In this document: piece by piece, positions 6,633 through 14,192 of the stretch
Layout of the letters: each line of letters opens with the position of its first letter
Position numbering within the stretch: position 1 is the stretch's first letter
DNA from: Magnetococcales bacterium
GTDB lineage: Bacteria; Pseudomonadota; Magnetococcia; Magnetococcales; Magnetaquicoccaceae
NCBI GenBank assembly: GCA_015232825.1
Contig: JADFYY010000002.1
Location: 1-64,000, forward strand
Length of the DNA stretch: 64,000 nucleotides
Direction: 5' to 3'
Program-made: the position numbers and the translations under genes
Notes under the pieces: model-generated
The model's database searches: none
What the model was told of the DNA's origin: nothing
The model's input: only the letters and a program-made list of their open reading frames with translations

Positions 6633-9481
6633 CGATCCCCAGCGTTTGGTGCCAGGACTTCCCGTTTCCCGGCATGGTTGGGTTCGGAGATCAGACCATC
6701 TAGAGCCATGCGTTCGACAATGAGGGCCGCCCGGTTGTAGCCGATCCTGAAATGACGTTGTACCATGCTGGTACTCACCTTGCGTGCCCGGATGACAACG
6801 GCAACGGCTTGGTCATACAAGGGATCATACTCTTCTGACATGCCACCACCACCCGGTCCAGCCTCCTCTCCACCCTCACCCAAGGCTTGGGATAGAATCG
6901 AGTGGTCATACTCTGGGCGGCCTGTGGATTTAAGAAATTTCACCAGTTTGTGAACTTCACTGTCTGCGACAAACGGGGCGTGAATGCGTTGCAAATGAGT
7001 GGTTCCAGGAGGCTGAAACAGCCCGTCACCCATGCCCAACAACCGGTCTGCTCCCATGGAGTCCAAAATTGTTCGGGAGTCGATTTTTGACGAAACCTGA
7101 AAAGCCAATCGGGTGGGAAAGTTGGCTTTGATCAGACCGGTGATGACATCTACCGAAGGGCGTTGCGTGGCAATGATGAGATGCAATCCCGCTGCTCTGG
7201 CCATCTGTGCAAGACGGGCAATGGCCGGTTCTACGTCTTTGCCTACCTGGATCATCAGGTCAGCCAGTTCGTCGATGATGATGACGATCAATGGTTTTTT
7301 GTCCAACGGGATCGGTTCTTCCTGCTCCACGGGTCGGCCTGTTTCAGGGTCAAATCCCACCTTGACCCGCCGGGTGGGCTCTTCGCCAGAGAGGAGACAC
7401 TCCTGGATGCGCTGATTATATCCAGCCAGATTGCGCACTCCCAATTCGGCCATCAGTCGATAACGATCCTCCATCTCTCCCACCGCCCATTTGAGCAAGG
7501 TCGCCGCTTTGTTGACATCCGTGACCACCGGGGCCAGCAGGTGAGGAATCCCTTCATAAATGGAGAGTTCCAGCATTTTGGGGTCCACCATGAGAAAACG
7601 GACCTCTTCTGGTCGGGCCGTGAATAATACCGAGCAGATCATGGCGTTCACCGCCACCGATTTGCCAGAACCGGTTGTTCCGGCTACCAGCAGATGGGGC
7701 ATCTTGGCCAGATTGCCAACCACTGGCTTGCCGTTGATGTCGGATCCCAAGGCCATAGCCAATGGGCTTCTGACCTGACGGAAGGCGTCAGAGTCCAAAA
7801 TTTCTCTTAAGTAGACCGTGCGGCGATTTTTGTTGGGAATTTCAATGCCAATGACATTCTTTCCCGGAATATTGCCCACCACTCGCACAGAAACTGCCGA
7901 AATGGAACGAGCGAGATCATCGGCAAGTCCGACCACCTTGGCCGCACGCAGACCGGGGGCCGGGTCTAGTTCGTAGGTGGTGATGACTGGGCCTGGATGG
8001 GCGTCAATGATCTGACCTTTGATCTTGAAATCCTCCAGTTTTTGCTCCAGGAGTCGGGCTGTGGAGGTTAACTCCTCCCGACTGGGTCCAACATAACCGG
8101 TCTCTTCTGGGAGCCCTAAGATTTCCATGGGCGGTAAAGGAGAAAGGGTGTTGTTGGCCATGGGAGCGACTAGGATGGGAAGGTCATCGTCTGTCTCTTC
8201 ATCCGCGTTGGGTTCATAGTCGTCATCGGGTAATGACTCTTGGACGGGGGGTGACCATGCCATGGGGGAGGGCGCATTCTCCTCTTCGCTTTCTTCTTCT
8301 TCTTCGGCTTCAAACTCCTCAAATTCCTCTTCTTCTTCTTGCTCCTCATCCAAGTCTGGGAAGGGGGGCTTGCTTGAAAATGAGGATAATGGGATGGAAA
8401 AGGGAAGCGGCTGTGTGATGATCGGTTTGGGTTCCGGTGTCCTCTCAACGATGGGCGGTGTTTCAATGATCGGTGCTGGGATGGGCGGCGTGACAATCGG
8501 TTTGGGCTCTGGTGTCCTCTCAACGATGGGCGGTGTTTCAATGATCGGTGCTGGGATTGGCGGCGTGATAATTGGTTTGGGTTCCGGCATCACGGTTTTC
8601 GTAATGGGGGATACTTTGGCGGTAGCAGGAGCAGGAATGTCGATAATGGGTTCTTTGTATGAATCCATTTCTGGAAAGTGGGGTTCATGATGGGGTGTGG
8701 TCGTTTTGTTGGCGGTTGGCCGAAATTTTTGTATGAGCGTGCTGACCACTACCGGTAAGGCAAGTAGAATAGCACCACTGCCAGCCAGGAGCTTTCCTAG
8801 GATGCTGACCCCTTTGGAAACAAGATTTGTCCCCGTTTCCAGGGCGGCTTTTTTGTTTGGTAAGGCCGATGGTTTAGGCAGGGAGAGGTTACTCAGGTCG
8901 TTTTGAAGGTGCTCTGCGATACCGTTGATGGAAAAGCGGACAAGGATCATCAGTGACACCACAATCAATGGTATCAGCAGCAACAGGCTTCCCCACAAGC
9001 CAAACGTGCGTTGCATGGCATGGGCAAGCAAGGATCCCAAAACCCCTCCTGGTCCCGTGGGTGGAAAGGCATCGGGAGAGGGCGAACCCGATGAAAAGAG
9101 AGAGAGCAAAACCAGTGAGACCAATGCCAGAACCGGTAAGGCCAAAATGCGATCTAAGTAAAACGACTCCTCTGGTGGTTTGCGAATCAGTTGAAAGCCA
9201 GATAGGAGCAGAAAAATCACCAGCCAACTGGAACCGTAGCCAATGGCCTGGATCAGGAGATCCGAAAGCATCGCGCCCGTTTTCCCCGCAAGATTATGAA
9301 TGGCTCCGCTGCCGCTCGCATAATTGAAGGAGGGATCGTCGGGATTGTGGGAAAGGAGTGTCAGTAATAAAAAACCGGCCAAGCATAATAGAATGACGCC
9401 AAAGGCTTCACGAACAATGGCGATCTGGCGTAGCCTGGACTCTTGTTCTTTGCTTATGGGGGGGGTGCGTTGCTTAATCAT
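6629..9481 (-). CDS. ftsK: DNA translocase FtsK
   Basis: The 950-residue septal DNA pump moves chromosome ends and activates XerCD recombination. The N-terminus has four to five membrane segments (about residues 25-195, for example VILLCLAGFLLLTLL). A Pro- and Glu-rich linker spans about 260-470 and includes two 25-residue repeats and an acidic run. The RecA-like motor has Walker A GTTGSGKSVAVN near residue 600 and Walker B LIVIIIDELADLM near 735. A winged-helix gamma domain (VQRHFRIGYNRAALIVERM) ends the protein. It lies 3 bp after RNase J, so it is probably the last gene of a tat-rnj-ftsK unit. The stop overlaps a convergent gene by 4 bp. Confidence 0.95.
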   Translation of the reverse strand: MIKQRTPPISKEQESRLRQIAIVREAFGVILLCLAGFLLLTLLSHNPDDPSFNYASGSGAIHNLAGKTGAMLSDLLIQAIGYGSSWLVIFLLLSGFQLIRKPPEESFYLDRILALPVLALVSLVLLSLFSSGSPSPDAFPPTGPGGVLGSLLAHAMQRTFGLWGSLLLLIPLIVVSLMILVRFSINGIAEHLQNDLSNLSLPKPSALPNKKAALETGTNLVSKGVSILGKLLAGSGAILLALPVVVSTLIQKFRPTANKTTTPHHEPHFPEMDSYKEPIIDIPAPATAKVSPITKTVMPEPKPIITPPIPAPIIETPPIVERTPEPKPIVTPPIPAPIIETPPIVERTPEPKPIITQPLPFSIPLSSFSSKPPFPDLDEEQEEEEEFEEFEAEEEEESEEENAPSPMAWSPPVQESLPDDDYEPNADEETDDDLPILVAPMANNTLSPLPPMEILGLPEETGYVGPSREELTSTARLLEQKLEDFKIKGQIIDAHPGPVITTYELDPAPGLRAAKVVGLADDLARSISAVSVRVVGNIPGKNVIGIEIPNKNRRTVYLREILDSDAFRQVRSPLAMALGSDINGKPVVGNLAKMPHLLVAGTTGSGKSVAVNAMICSVLFTARPEEVRFLMVDPKMLELSIYEGIPHLLAPVVTDVNKAATLLKWAVGEMEDRYRLMAELGVRNLAGYNQRIQECLLSGEEPTRRVKVGFDPETGRPVEQEEPIPLDKKPLIVIIIDELADLMIQVGKDVEPAIARLAQMARAAGLHLIIATQRPSVDVITGLIKANFPTRLAFQVSSKIDSRTILDSMGADRLLGMGDGLFQPPGTTHLQRIHAPFVADSEVHKLVKFLKSTGRPEYDHSILSQALGEGGEEAGPGGGGMSEEYDPLYDQAVAVVIRARKVSTSMVQRHFRIGYNRAALIVERMALDGLISEPNHAGKREVLAPNAGDR
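8424..8573 (-). repeat. Two tandem 75-bp coding repeats in the FtsK linker
   Basis: Two consecutive 75-bp units (8424-8498 and 8499-8573), with a partial third beyond 8574, encode the 25-residue repeat around PEPKPIVTPPIPAPIIE. The length is an exact multiple of three. The units differ at only a few bases, so copy number may vary among strains. Confidence 0.85.
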
Positions 9482-9484
9482 TTC

Positions 9485-11167
9485 TTACATTTCCATGACC
9501 AGAGGAAAGACAGCGGGTCGGCGTCCCAACCGTTTTTTGAAAAAACGACGTAACGCCCTTTGCGCGAGTTCTGGAGCCCCGACCACTTCGTCATCGGCAA
9601 AGTTCATCCCTTTGGAGCCTAATACCAGCGCGGATTCTACCGCATCTTTGGCTTCTTCCAAAAGATCCTGGTGGTCCTCTTCAAAGACTACTCCGCGAGT
9701 GAGCAGTTCTGGACGTTGCAATACCTCTCCCGTAGCCTTTTCTACCATCATGACCACAACAACCATGCCATCTTCCGAAAGATGCTTGCGATCACGCAAG
9801 ACAATATCGCCCACATCACCGACCCCTTTGCCATCCACAAAGACTCGTCCGCTTGGAATGGTTCCGTCAATACGAAAAGAGTTCCGATCCAGCACGCCCC
9901 GGTCGCCATTCTCTAAAACCAGTGCGTTTTGCAAGGGGATTCCCATGCTTACGGCCAACTGCCGGTGGCTGTACAAGTGGCGTCTTTCGCCGTGCAGAGG
10001 CATGAAAAATTTGGGACGGGTCATGGCCAGCATGAGTTTTAGATCTTCCAGAGGGGCGTGTCCAGAGACATGAATTTCAGGCATGTTCTTTTCGTGAATG
10101 ACTTCCGCCCCTTTCTTGAACAAGAGATTGATCAGGGTCCAAATGGTTCGCTCGTTGCCGGGAATGAATTTGGAGGAGAAAACAACCATATCGCCGGGCA
10201 AAATGGAGATATCCTGATGTTCCCCAGAGGCGATGCGTACCATTGAGGAGTTGGGTTCACCCTGGCTGCCGGTTGAGATGACCATCACCTCGTTGCGGGG
10301 GTATTGATTGAGCCGTTTGATATCAATGAGGATGTCGGCTGGGATATTGATGTATCCGAGGGCGCGGGCTACGTTGACATTGCTGACCATGGAGCGTCCG
10401 TTGAGGAGTACTTTGCGTTTGACAACGGCGGCTGCATTGATCGCCTGCTGGATTCGTTGGATATTGGAAGAGAACGTCGCGACCAGCAACAGTCCTTTGG
10501 CTTGCGAAAAGAGTGTGTCGAAGACGGTACTGATGGTCATCTCTGCGATGGTGGCACCAGGACGATTGATGTTGGTGGAGTCAGAAAAGAGAGCCAAAAC
10601 CCCTTTTTCACCCAAGTTGGTAAAGGAGTGCAGATCCGTAGGGCGATCATTGATCGGGGTGTGATCGATTTTAAAGTCACCGGTATGGACAATGGTTCCT
10701 AGGGGGGTGCGAATGGCTAGGGCCGAGGAGTCCACAATGGAATGGGTCACATGAATGAAGGTGATGTTGAAGGGGCCAACCTGGAGCGGTTGGCGATGTT
10801 TGACTTCAATCATTTCCACCTGATTTTGGAGACCGTGTTCCTTGAATTTTCCCTCCAGAAGTCCAAGGGTCATGGCTGTGCCATAGATGGGGGCTTCGAT
10901 TTTGGGCCAGATATAGGGCAAGGCACCAATATGGTCTTCGTGGCCATGGGTAAGAATGAAGCCAACAACCCGTTCCCGGTTGTCGAAGAGAAATTGTGCG
11001 TCTGGAATAATGAAATCTACCCCTGGGGTGTCGGGTGAGGGAAAGGTCAAACCGCAATCCACCACCAGCAATTTGTTCTCATAGCCGTAGACCATGAGAT
11101 TCATGCCGATCTCTCCCAACCCTCCCAGAGGCATGATCTCTATGGGAGTGGATGCAAGACGACTCAT
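9485..11167 (-). CDS. rnj: Ribonuclease J
   Basis: RNase J is a metallo-beta-lactamase/beta-CASP enzyme with 5'-3' exonuclease and endonuclease activity in mRNA decay and rRNA processing. The start is the ATG at 11165-11167 that overlaps the tatC stop as ATGA; a longer frame upstream lies inside tatC. This gives 560 residues, the usual length. The zinc motif THGHEDHIG has His74, His76, Asp78 and His79. VHTGDFKIDHTP and the C-terminal VSGHAPLEDLK carry the other ligands. Translational coupling to tatC and the 3-bp gap to ftsK suggest one operon. It can replace RNase E-type decay in many alphaproteobacteria (known). Confidence 0.95.
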   Translation of the reverse strand: MSRLASTPIEIMPLGGLGEIGMNLMVYGYENKLLVVDCGLTFPSPDTPGVDFIIPDAQFLFDNRERVVGFILTHGHEDHIGALPYIWPKIEAPIYGTAMTLGLLEGKFKEHGLQNQVEMIEVKHRQPLQVGPFNITFIHVTHSIVDSSALAIRTPLGTIVHTGDFKIDHTPINDRPTDLHSFTNLGEKGVLALFSDSTNINRPGATIAEMTISTVFDTLFSQAKGLLLVATFSSNIQRIQQAINAAAVVKRKVLLNGRSMVSNVNVARALGYINIPADILIDIKRLNQYPRNEVMVISTGSQGEPNSSMVRIASGEHQDISILPGDMVVFSSKFIPGNERTIWTLINLLFKKGAEVIHEKNMPEIHVSGHAPLEDLKLMLAMTRPKFFMPLHGERRHLYSHRQLAVSMGIPLQNALVLENGDRGVLDRNSFRIDGTIPSGRVFVDGKGVGDVGDIVLRDRKHLSEDGMVVVVMMVEKATGEVLQRPELLTRGVVFEEDHQDLLEEAKDAVESALVLGSKGMNFADDEVVGAPELAQRALRRFFKKRLGRRPAVFPLVMEM

Positions 11168-11925
11168 TGTTCTTGCTCCGACTGCTCTTCTTTCAGTTTG
11201 CGTTTGCGCTCGATGCCCCGTCCGATAATAATGGAAATTTCGTACATGATGCACATGGGTACAGCCAGCATGATTTGCGAAATGGGGTCCGGTGGGGTGA
11301 TGATGCCAGCCAGTACAAAGGCAAAGACAATATTGTAGCGTCTTTTGTTGACCAGTCCCGCTGTGCTAATGACCCCAGTCTTGATGAGCAGAAGCAGTAC
11401 GAGGGGAAGTTCAAACACCAAACCAAAGGCAAGCAGCATGACCATAATCAGGCTGACATATTGTGCCACCGATGGCATGGCGGCTATGTCAGGTGATGAA
11501 AAACTCAAAAAATACTGGAAGGCCATGGGAAAAACGAACAGATAGGCCAGAGAGGCTCCCAGAAAAAAGAGTACAGGGGTCATGATCAGAAACGGAAGAA
11601 ACGAGTTTTTTTCCGATTCGTAGAGGCCTGGCGCAATGAACAGCCATAACTGGGTGAGGGAGACCGGGAGGGCCAGCACAAATCCTGAATAAGCCGACAC
11701 TTTGAGATAAGTAAAAAAGGCCTCGTGCAAACCGGTGAAGATCATTTTGTCGTTTGGTCCCATGATGGCCCGCAACGGCCTGATCAGGAAGGCGAAGATC
11801 TCTTCAGAAAATCCCCAGGAGATTAGAAATCCCACTAAAATCGCCAGCACAGAGATGGTCAGGCGATTGCGCAGTTCGGTCAGATGGGCCAGCAAAGGGG
11901 CTGTGTCATTGGGTCCAATGGTCAT
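11164..11925 (-). CDS. tatC: Sec-independent protein translocase TatC
   Basis: The 253-residue protein has six membrane segments and the opening PLLAHLTELRNRLTIS, which is the conserved cytoplasmic HLxELRxR region that binds twin-arginine signal peptides. The motif SFSSPDIAAMPSVAQYVSL precedes TM4. It overlaps tatB by 4 bp and rnj by 4 bp, so tatABC-rnj is tightly coupled. Substrates in this window could include cofactor-bearing proteins, but none has an obvious RR signal. Confidence 0.97.
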   Translation of the reverse strand: MTIGPNDTAPLLAHLTELRNRLTISVLAILVGFLISWGFSEEIFAFLIRPLRAIMGPNDKMIFTGLHEAFFTYLKVSAYSGFVLALPVSLTQLWLFIAPGLYESEKNSFLPFLIMTPVLFFLGASLAYLFVFPMAFQYFLSFSSPDIAAMPSVAQYVSLIMVMLLAFGLVFELPLVLLLLIKTGVISTAGLVNKRRYNIVFAFVLAGIITPPDPISQIMLAVPMCIMYEISIIIGRGIERKRKLKEEQSEQEQ

Positions 11926-12245
11926 GGGTGGGCCGGATCAACTTTGTTGGGGGGCGGGACCGCCGGTGGAACGGATGCAACTGGAACCGAGGGTGTCGCT
12001 TCATGGATGTTTTTGCTGGTTTCGTCCGCTTTGGGATGGTTCGGCGGGGTGTAGTGAGAACTTTCACTCATTCTTGCTTCGAAGTCATCCAGGTTGACGC
12101 TGTTGCGGACATCGTTGGCGATTCTCTGAAACTGACGAATCAGACGCGCCAATCCTCTAGCGACCTCTGGTAGTTTGTCGGGTCCAATCACCAGAAGTGC
12201 GACAATCAGAATGATGAAAAATTCAATCCAGTCAAGTCCAAACAT
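11922..12245 (-). CDS. tatB: Sec-independent protein translocase TatB
   Basis: From the ATG at 12245 (MFGLDWIEFFIILIVALLVI, with a GAGGAG box about 10 bases upstream) the product is 107 residues. It has one N-terminal membrane helix, the hinge GPDKLPEVARGL, an amphipathic helix and a disordered Pro/Ala-rich tail, the TatB plan. An earlier alternative codon would add six residues and would place the ribosome site inside the gene. It lies between tatA and tatC. Confidence 0.93.
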   Translation of the reverse strand: MFGLDWIEFFIILIVALLVIGPDKLPEVARGLARLIRQFQRIANDVRNSVNLDDFEARMSESSHYTPPNHPKADETSKNIHEATPSVPVASVPPAVPPPNKVDPAHP

Positions 12246-12272
12246 GGAGGCATTACTCCTCAACAGTCAAGA

Positions 12273-12497
12273 TTAGGATGTCTCTCTTTTGGATTGACCT
12301 TCAATAATCGGTGTGGCAGTGGCTGGCGCGTCTGGCTTGGGCAGGTCGTCAGGAGGATCCTTATCCCCGCTCATGGCATTTTTAAAGCTTTTGACTCCTT
12401 GGCCCAAGTCACGCATGACCGATGGGAGTTTTCCGGCCCCAAAGACGACCAGGACAATTGCCAGGATGATGAGTAAATGTGATGTGCTCAATCCCAT
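12273..12497 (-). CDS. tatA: Sec-independent protein translocase TatA
   Basis: The start [20 protein letters not shown] at 12497 follows an AAGGAG box. The 74-residue protein has the membrane helix, the FGAGKLP hinge, the amphipathic helix [14 protein letters not shown] and a short polar tail. This is the pore-forming TatA/E type. It is first in the tatABC-rnj-ftsK unit. The 131 bp between it and the upstream cytochrome cluster should contain a promoter, but I see no convincing -35/-10 pair. Confidence 0.93.
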   Translation of the reverse strand: MGLSTSHLLIILAIVLVVFGAGKLPSVMRDLGQGVKSFKNAMSGDKDPPDDLPKPDAPATATPIIEGQSKRETS

Positions 12498-12628
12498 TTT
12501 AGTGGTACTCCTTGTCGATGGAGAAGAAGGGATTCCCGCATTCAGGGAACCGCAAAATTTTGAATATACCTGAAGGTGACCCATGGCACCAGGATTCATA
12601 GACACGAAATCTGCGCAATGGAAGTGGG

Positions 12629-12811
12629 TCAAGGGTTTTCAGGTGGTTTTTGTCGGGAGCCACACCCTCCGCATCCTCCCCCCCGACATCCTGGAGGAGG
12701 AGGTTTGCTGGGTGCAAACATTTGGCGGATGTACCTTGCAACGTACAGAAGACAAATGCCCAAAATAAGGGATAGGATGATTGCATCCCATGGATTTTCA
12801 GTAGTATTCAT
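12629..12811 (-). CDS. FeoB-associated Cys-rich membrane protein (p12-like)
   Basis: The 60-residue product from the ATG at 12811 has one membrane helix ([19 protein letters not shown]) and then a Pro turn with a Cys- and Gly-rich tail, [15 protein letters not shown]. This is the plan of the FeoB-associated Cys-rich (attachment p12-type) proteins found near feoB. The function in iron transfer is not established; the Cys tail may bind metal. It closes a minus-strand cluster of feoB and two cytochromes. A longer open frame upstream (to 12952) lies within the cytochrome gene and is not supported. Confidence 0.7.
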   Translation of the reverse strand: MNTTENPWDAIILSLILGICLLYVARYIRQMFAPSKPPPPGCRGGGCGGCGSRQKPPENP

Positions 12812-12836
12812 TGAGTTGGTTCCCAAAATGGTGATT

Positions 12837-13394
12837 TCAATCGTCACGTGGTGGGGCTCGGTGGGCAACACCGTGGTGACAATCGATACAGGTTTTACCC
12901 TCCTGAATCGCTTCGGGGTGTTTGGTTTGGGCGCGTGGCCGTTGTTCTTCAAATTTCATGCTTTTCAGGTCGTGACAGCTTCGGCATTCACGAGAATCGG
13001 TCGCGACCATGGTAGCCCAGACCCGTTCAGCCATCTCCTTGCGCTTGGCATTGAATTTTTCCGGGGTATCCACACTGCCTTTTATTGTGTGGTAGATGTC
13101 GTTCAACGCCATCACTTTGCGAACCATTTTTGGCCAGAATGGTTTGGGTACATGGCAATCCGGGCAGGTGGCACGCACGCCAGACGGGTTTTTGTAATGG
13201 GGGGATTCCAAATACTCTTTGTAAACCGTGGTCTCCATTTCGTGGCACGAGATACAGAATTCCAGCGTGTTGGTGTGATCGAGGAAGTGGTTGAATCCGA
13301 TCAAAAATACGAGCATACTCAAGGCTCCAACTCCCACCAAAGCGGTACTGCTCCAACGCGAAAAGAGGGACCGCTCGGCTGGCCACATGCGCAT
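12837..13394 (-). CDS. NapC/NirT-type tetrahaem cytochrome c
   Basis: The 185-residue protein starts MRMWPAERSL at 13394, 4 bp after the previous gene's stop. One N-terminal membrane helix (TALVGVGALSMLVFLIGF) anchors four CxxCH haem sites at about residues 47-51 (CISCH), 77-81 (CPDCH), 137-141 (CRSCH) and 169-173 (CIDCH). This is the NapC/NirT family, which passes electrons from the quinol pool to periplasmic partners such as nitrate or nitrite reductases (known). Here no reductase is adjacent; the neighbours are a dihaem cytochrome and FeoB. The partner is therefore unknown. Confidence 0.88.
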   Translation of the reverse strand: MRMWPAERSLFSRWSSTALVGVGALSMLVFLIGFNHFLDHTNTLEFCISCHEMETTVYKEYLESPHYKNPSGVRATCPDCHVPKPFWPKMVRKVMALNDIYHTIKGSVDTPEKFNAKRKEMAERVWATMVATDSRECRSCHDLKSMKFEEQRPRAQTKHPEAIQEGKTCIDCHHGVAHRAPPRDD

Positions 13395-13398
13395 GAAC

Positions 13399-14136
13399 CT
13401 ATTGGGGCAAAGTTTGCAGGTGAGCGACAATATCGATTGTGACCTGGGGGTCCAATGCGAGCAGTGCTGGCATCTGTTCTCTGGGTTGACCGTGTCGGAT
13501 TTTCATCACCATTCGGTCTCCATTGGCCGCAACCGAACCAATGGGATCGGCATCGGCGATTTTTTTGCCATCCTTTCCGTGGCAACCAATGCAAAGGGTC
13601 TCGAAATAGACCTTCCCCTTGGCAACATTTCCTTTGGATTTCAGGGTCGGATATTCAATAAATTTGGCCATATCGATCTGACCTTTGGAAATGAAATTGG
13701 CCAGATCAGAAACGTCCGTATTGGTCAACATGGCCGTGGTGTAGCCATGGGTTTTGTCCCGTAGAATGGTTGCGATGGTGGTTGGATCTTTGTCAATGGC
13801 CCCTTTAAGCCCTTTGAGGCCTGTGTAGTGTTTGTTGCCTTCGCCATAAGCACCATCCTTGCCCAGCAGATCCCATCCATGACATTCGGGACAACGCCAT
13901 GTGGCGTCGTTTTTAAAATTTTTTCCAGGGTAGGCGGGATGGGTTACGGTTGGTTTTTCCGCTTTGTTCTCGCGCCACCATGTATCATAAAGTCGTCCAC
14001 CGCGTGCGATGGATACGAGGTCATCGGCCTCAGCCATGTTTGCCGAACTGGTGAGCAAGCCAAGTGCCATGGCGGTGACAATAAAGGATTTTTTAAAATA
14101 AAAACGATCTTGGAAGAGGTTTCGTAATATACTCAT
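13399..14136 (-). CDS. Dihaem c-type cytochrome, periplasmic
   Basis: The 245-residue product has a signal peptide (FIVTAMALGLLTSSANMAEA) and two haem-binding sites: CPECH at residues 82-86 and CIGCH at 182-186. The second lies in a cytochrome-c-like segment ending with an EQMPALL Met ligand candidate. The first half (WRENKAEKP to KHYTGL) has an uncommon layout and may be a separate haem domain. It is immediately upstream of the NapC-like gene and 57 bp downstream of feoB. It probably receives electrons from the tetrahaem protein. Confidence 0.85.
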   Translation of the reverse strand: MSILRNLFQDRFYFKKSFIVTAMALGLLTSSANMAEADDLVSIARGGRLYDTWWRENKAEKPTVTHPAYPGKNFKNDATWRCPECHGWDLLGKDGAYGEGNKHYTGLKGLKGAIDKDPTTIATILRDKTHGYTTAMLTNTDVSDLANFISKGQIDMAKFIEYPTLKSKGNVAKGKVYFETLCIGCHGKDGKKIADADPIGSVAANGDRMVMKIRHGQPREQMPALLALDPQVTIDIVAHLQTLPQ

Positions 14137-14192
14137 TCTTTTTTTTCCTATTTTCCTTTTTGGAAACCTTTTTGTTCAGCTTTCATTACAAT

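Noticed and set aside
8424-8580. Possible CRISPR-like repeat array
   Set aside because: The units are adjacent 75-bp coding repeats without spacers, in frame with FtsK.
8262-8690. Low-complexity Ser/Gly-rich plus-strand frame
   Set aside because: It is the antisense of the repetitive FtsK linker and has no independent support.
11168-11254. N-terminal extension of RNase J
   Set aside because: It lies wholly inside tatC; the ATG overlapping the tatC stop gives the normal family start.
12498-12632. N-terminal extension of TatA
   Set aside because: The TatA membrane helix begins directly at the internal ATG with a good ribosome site; the added residues have no Tat character.
12576-13442. A 288-codon plus-strand open frame
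   Set aside because: It lies antisense to two cytochrome genes with clear CxxCH motifs and its protein has no domain signal.
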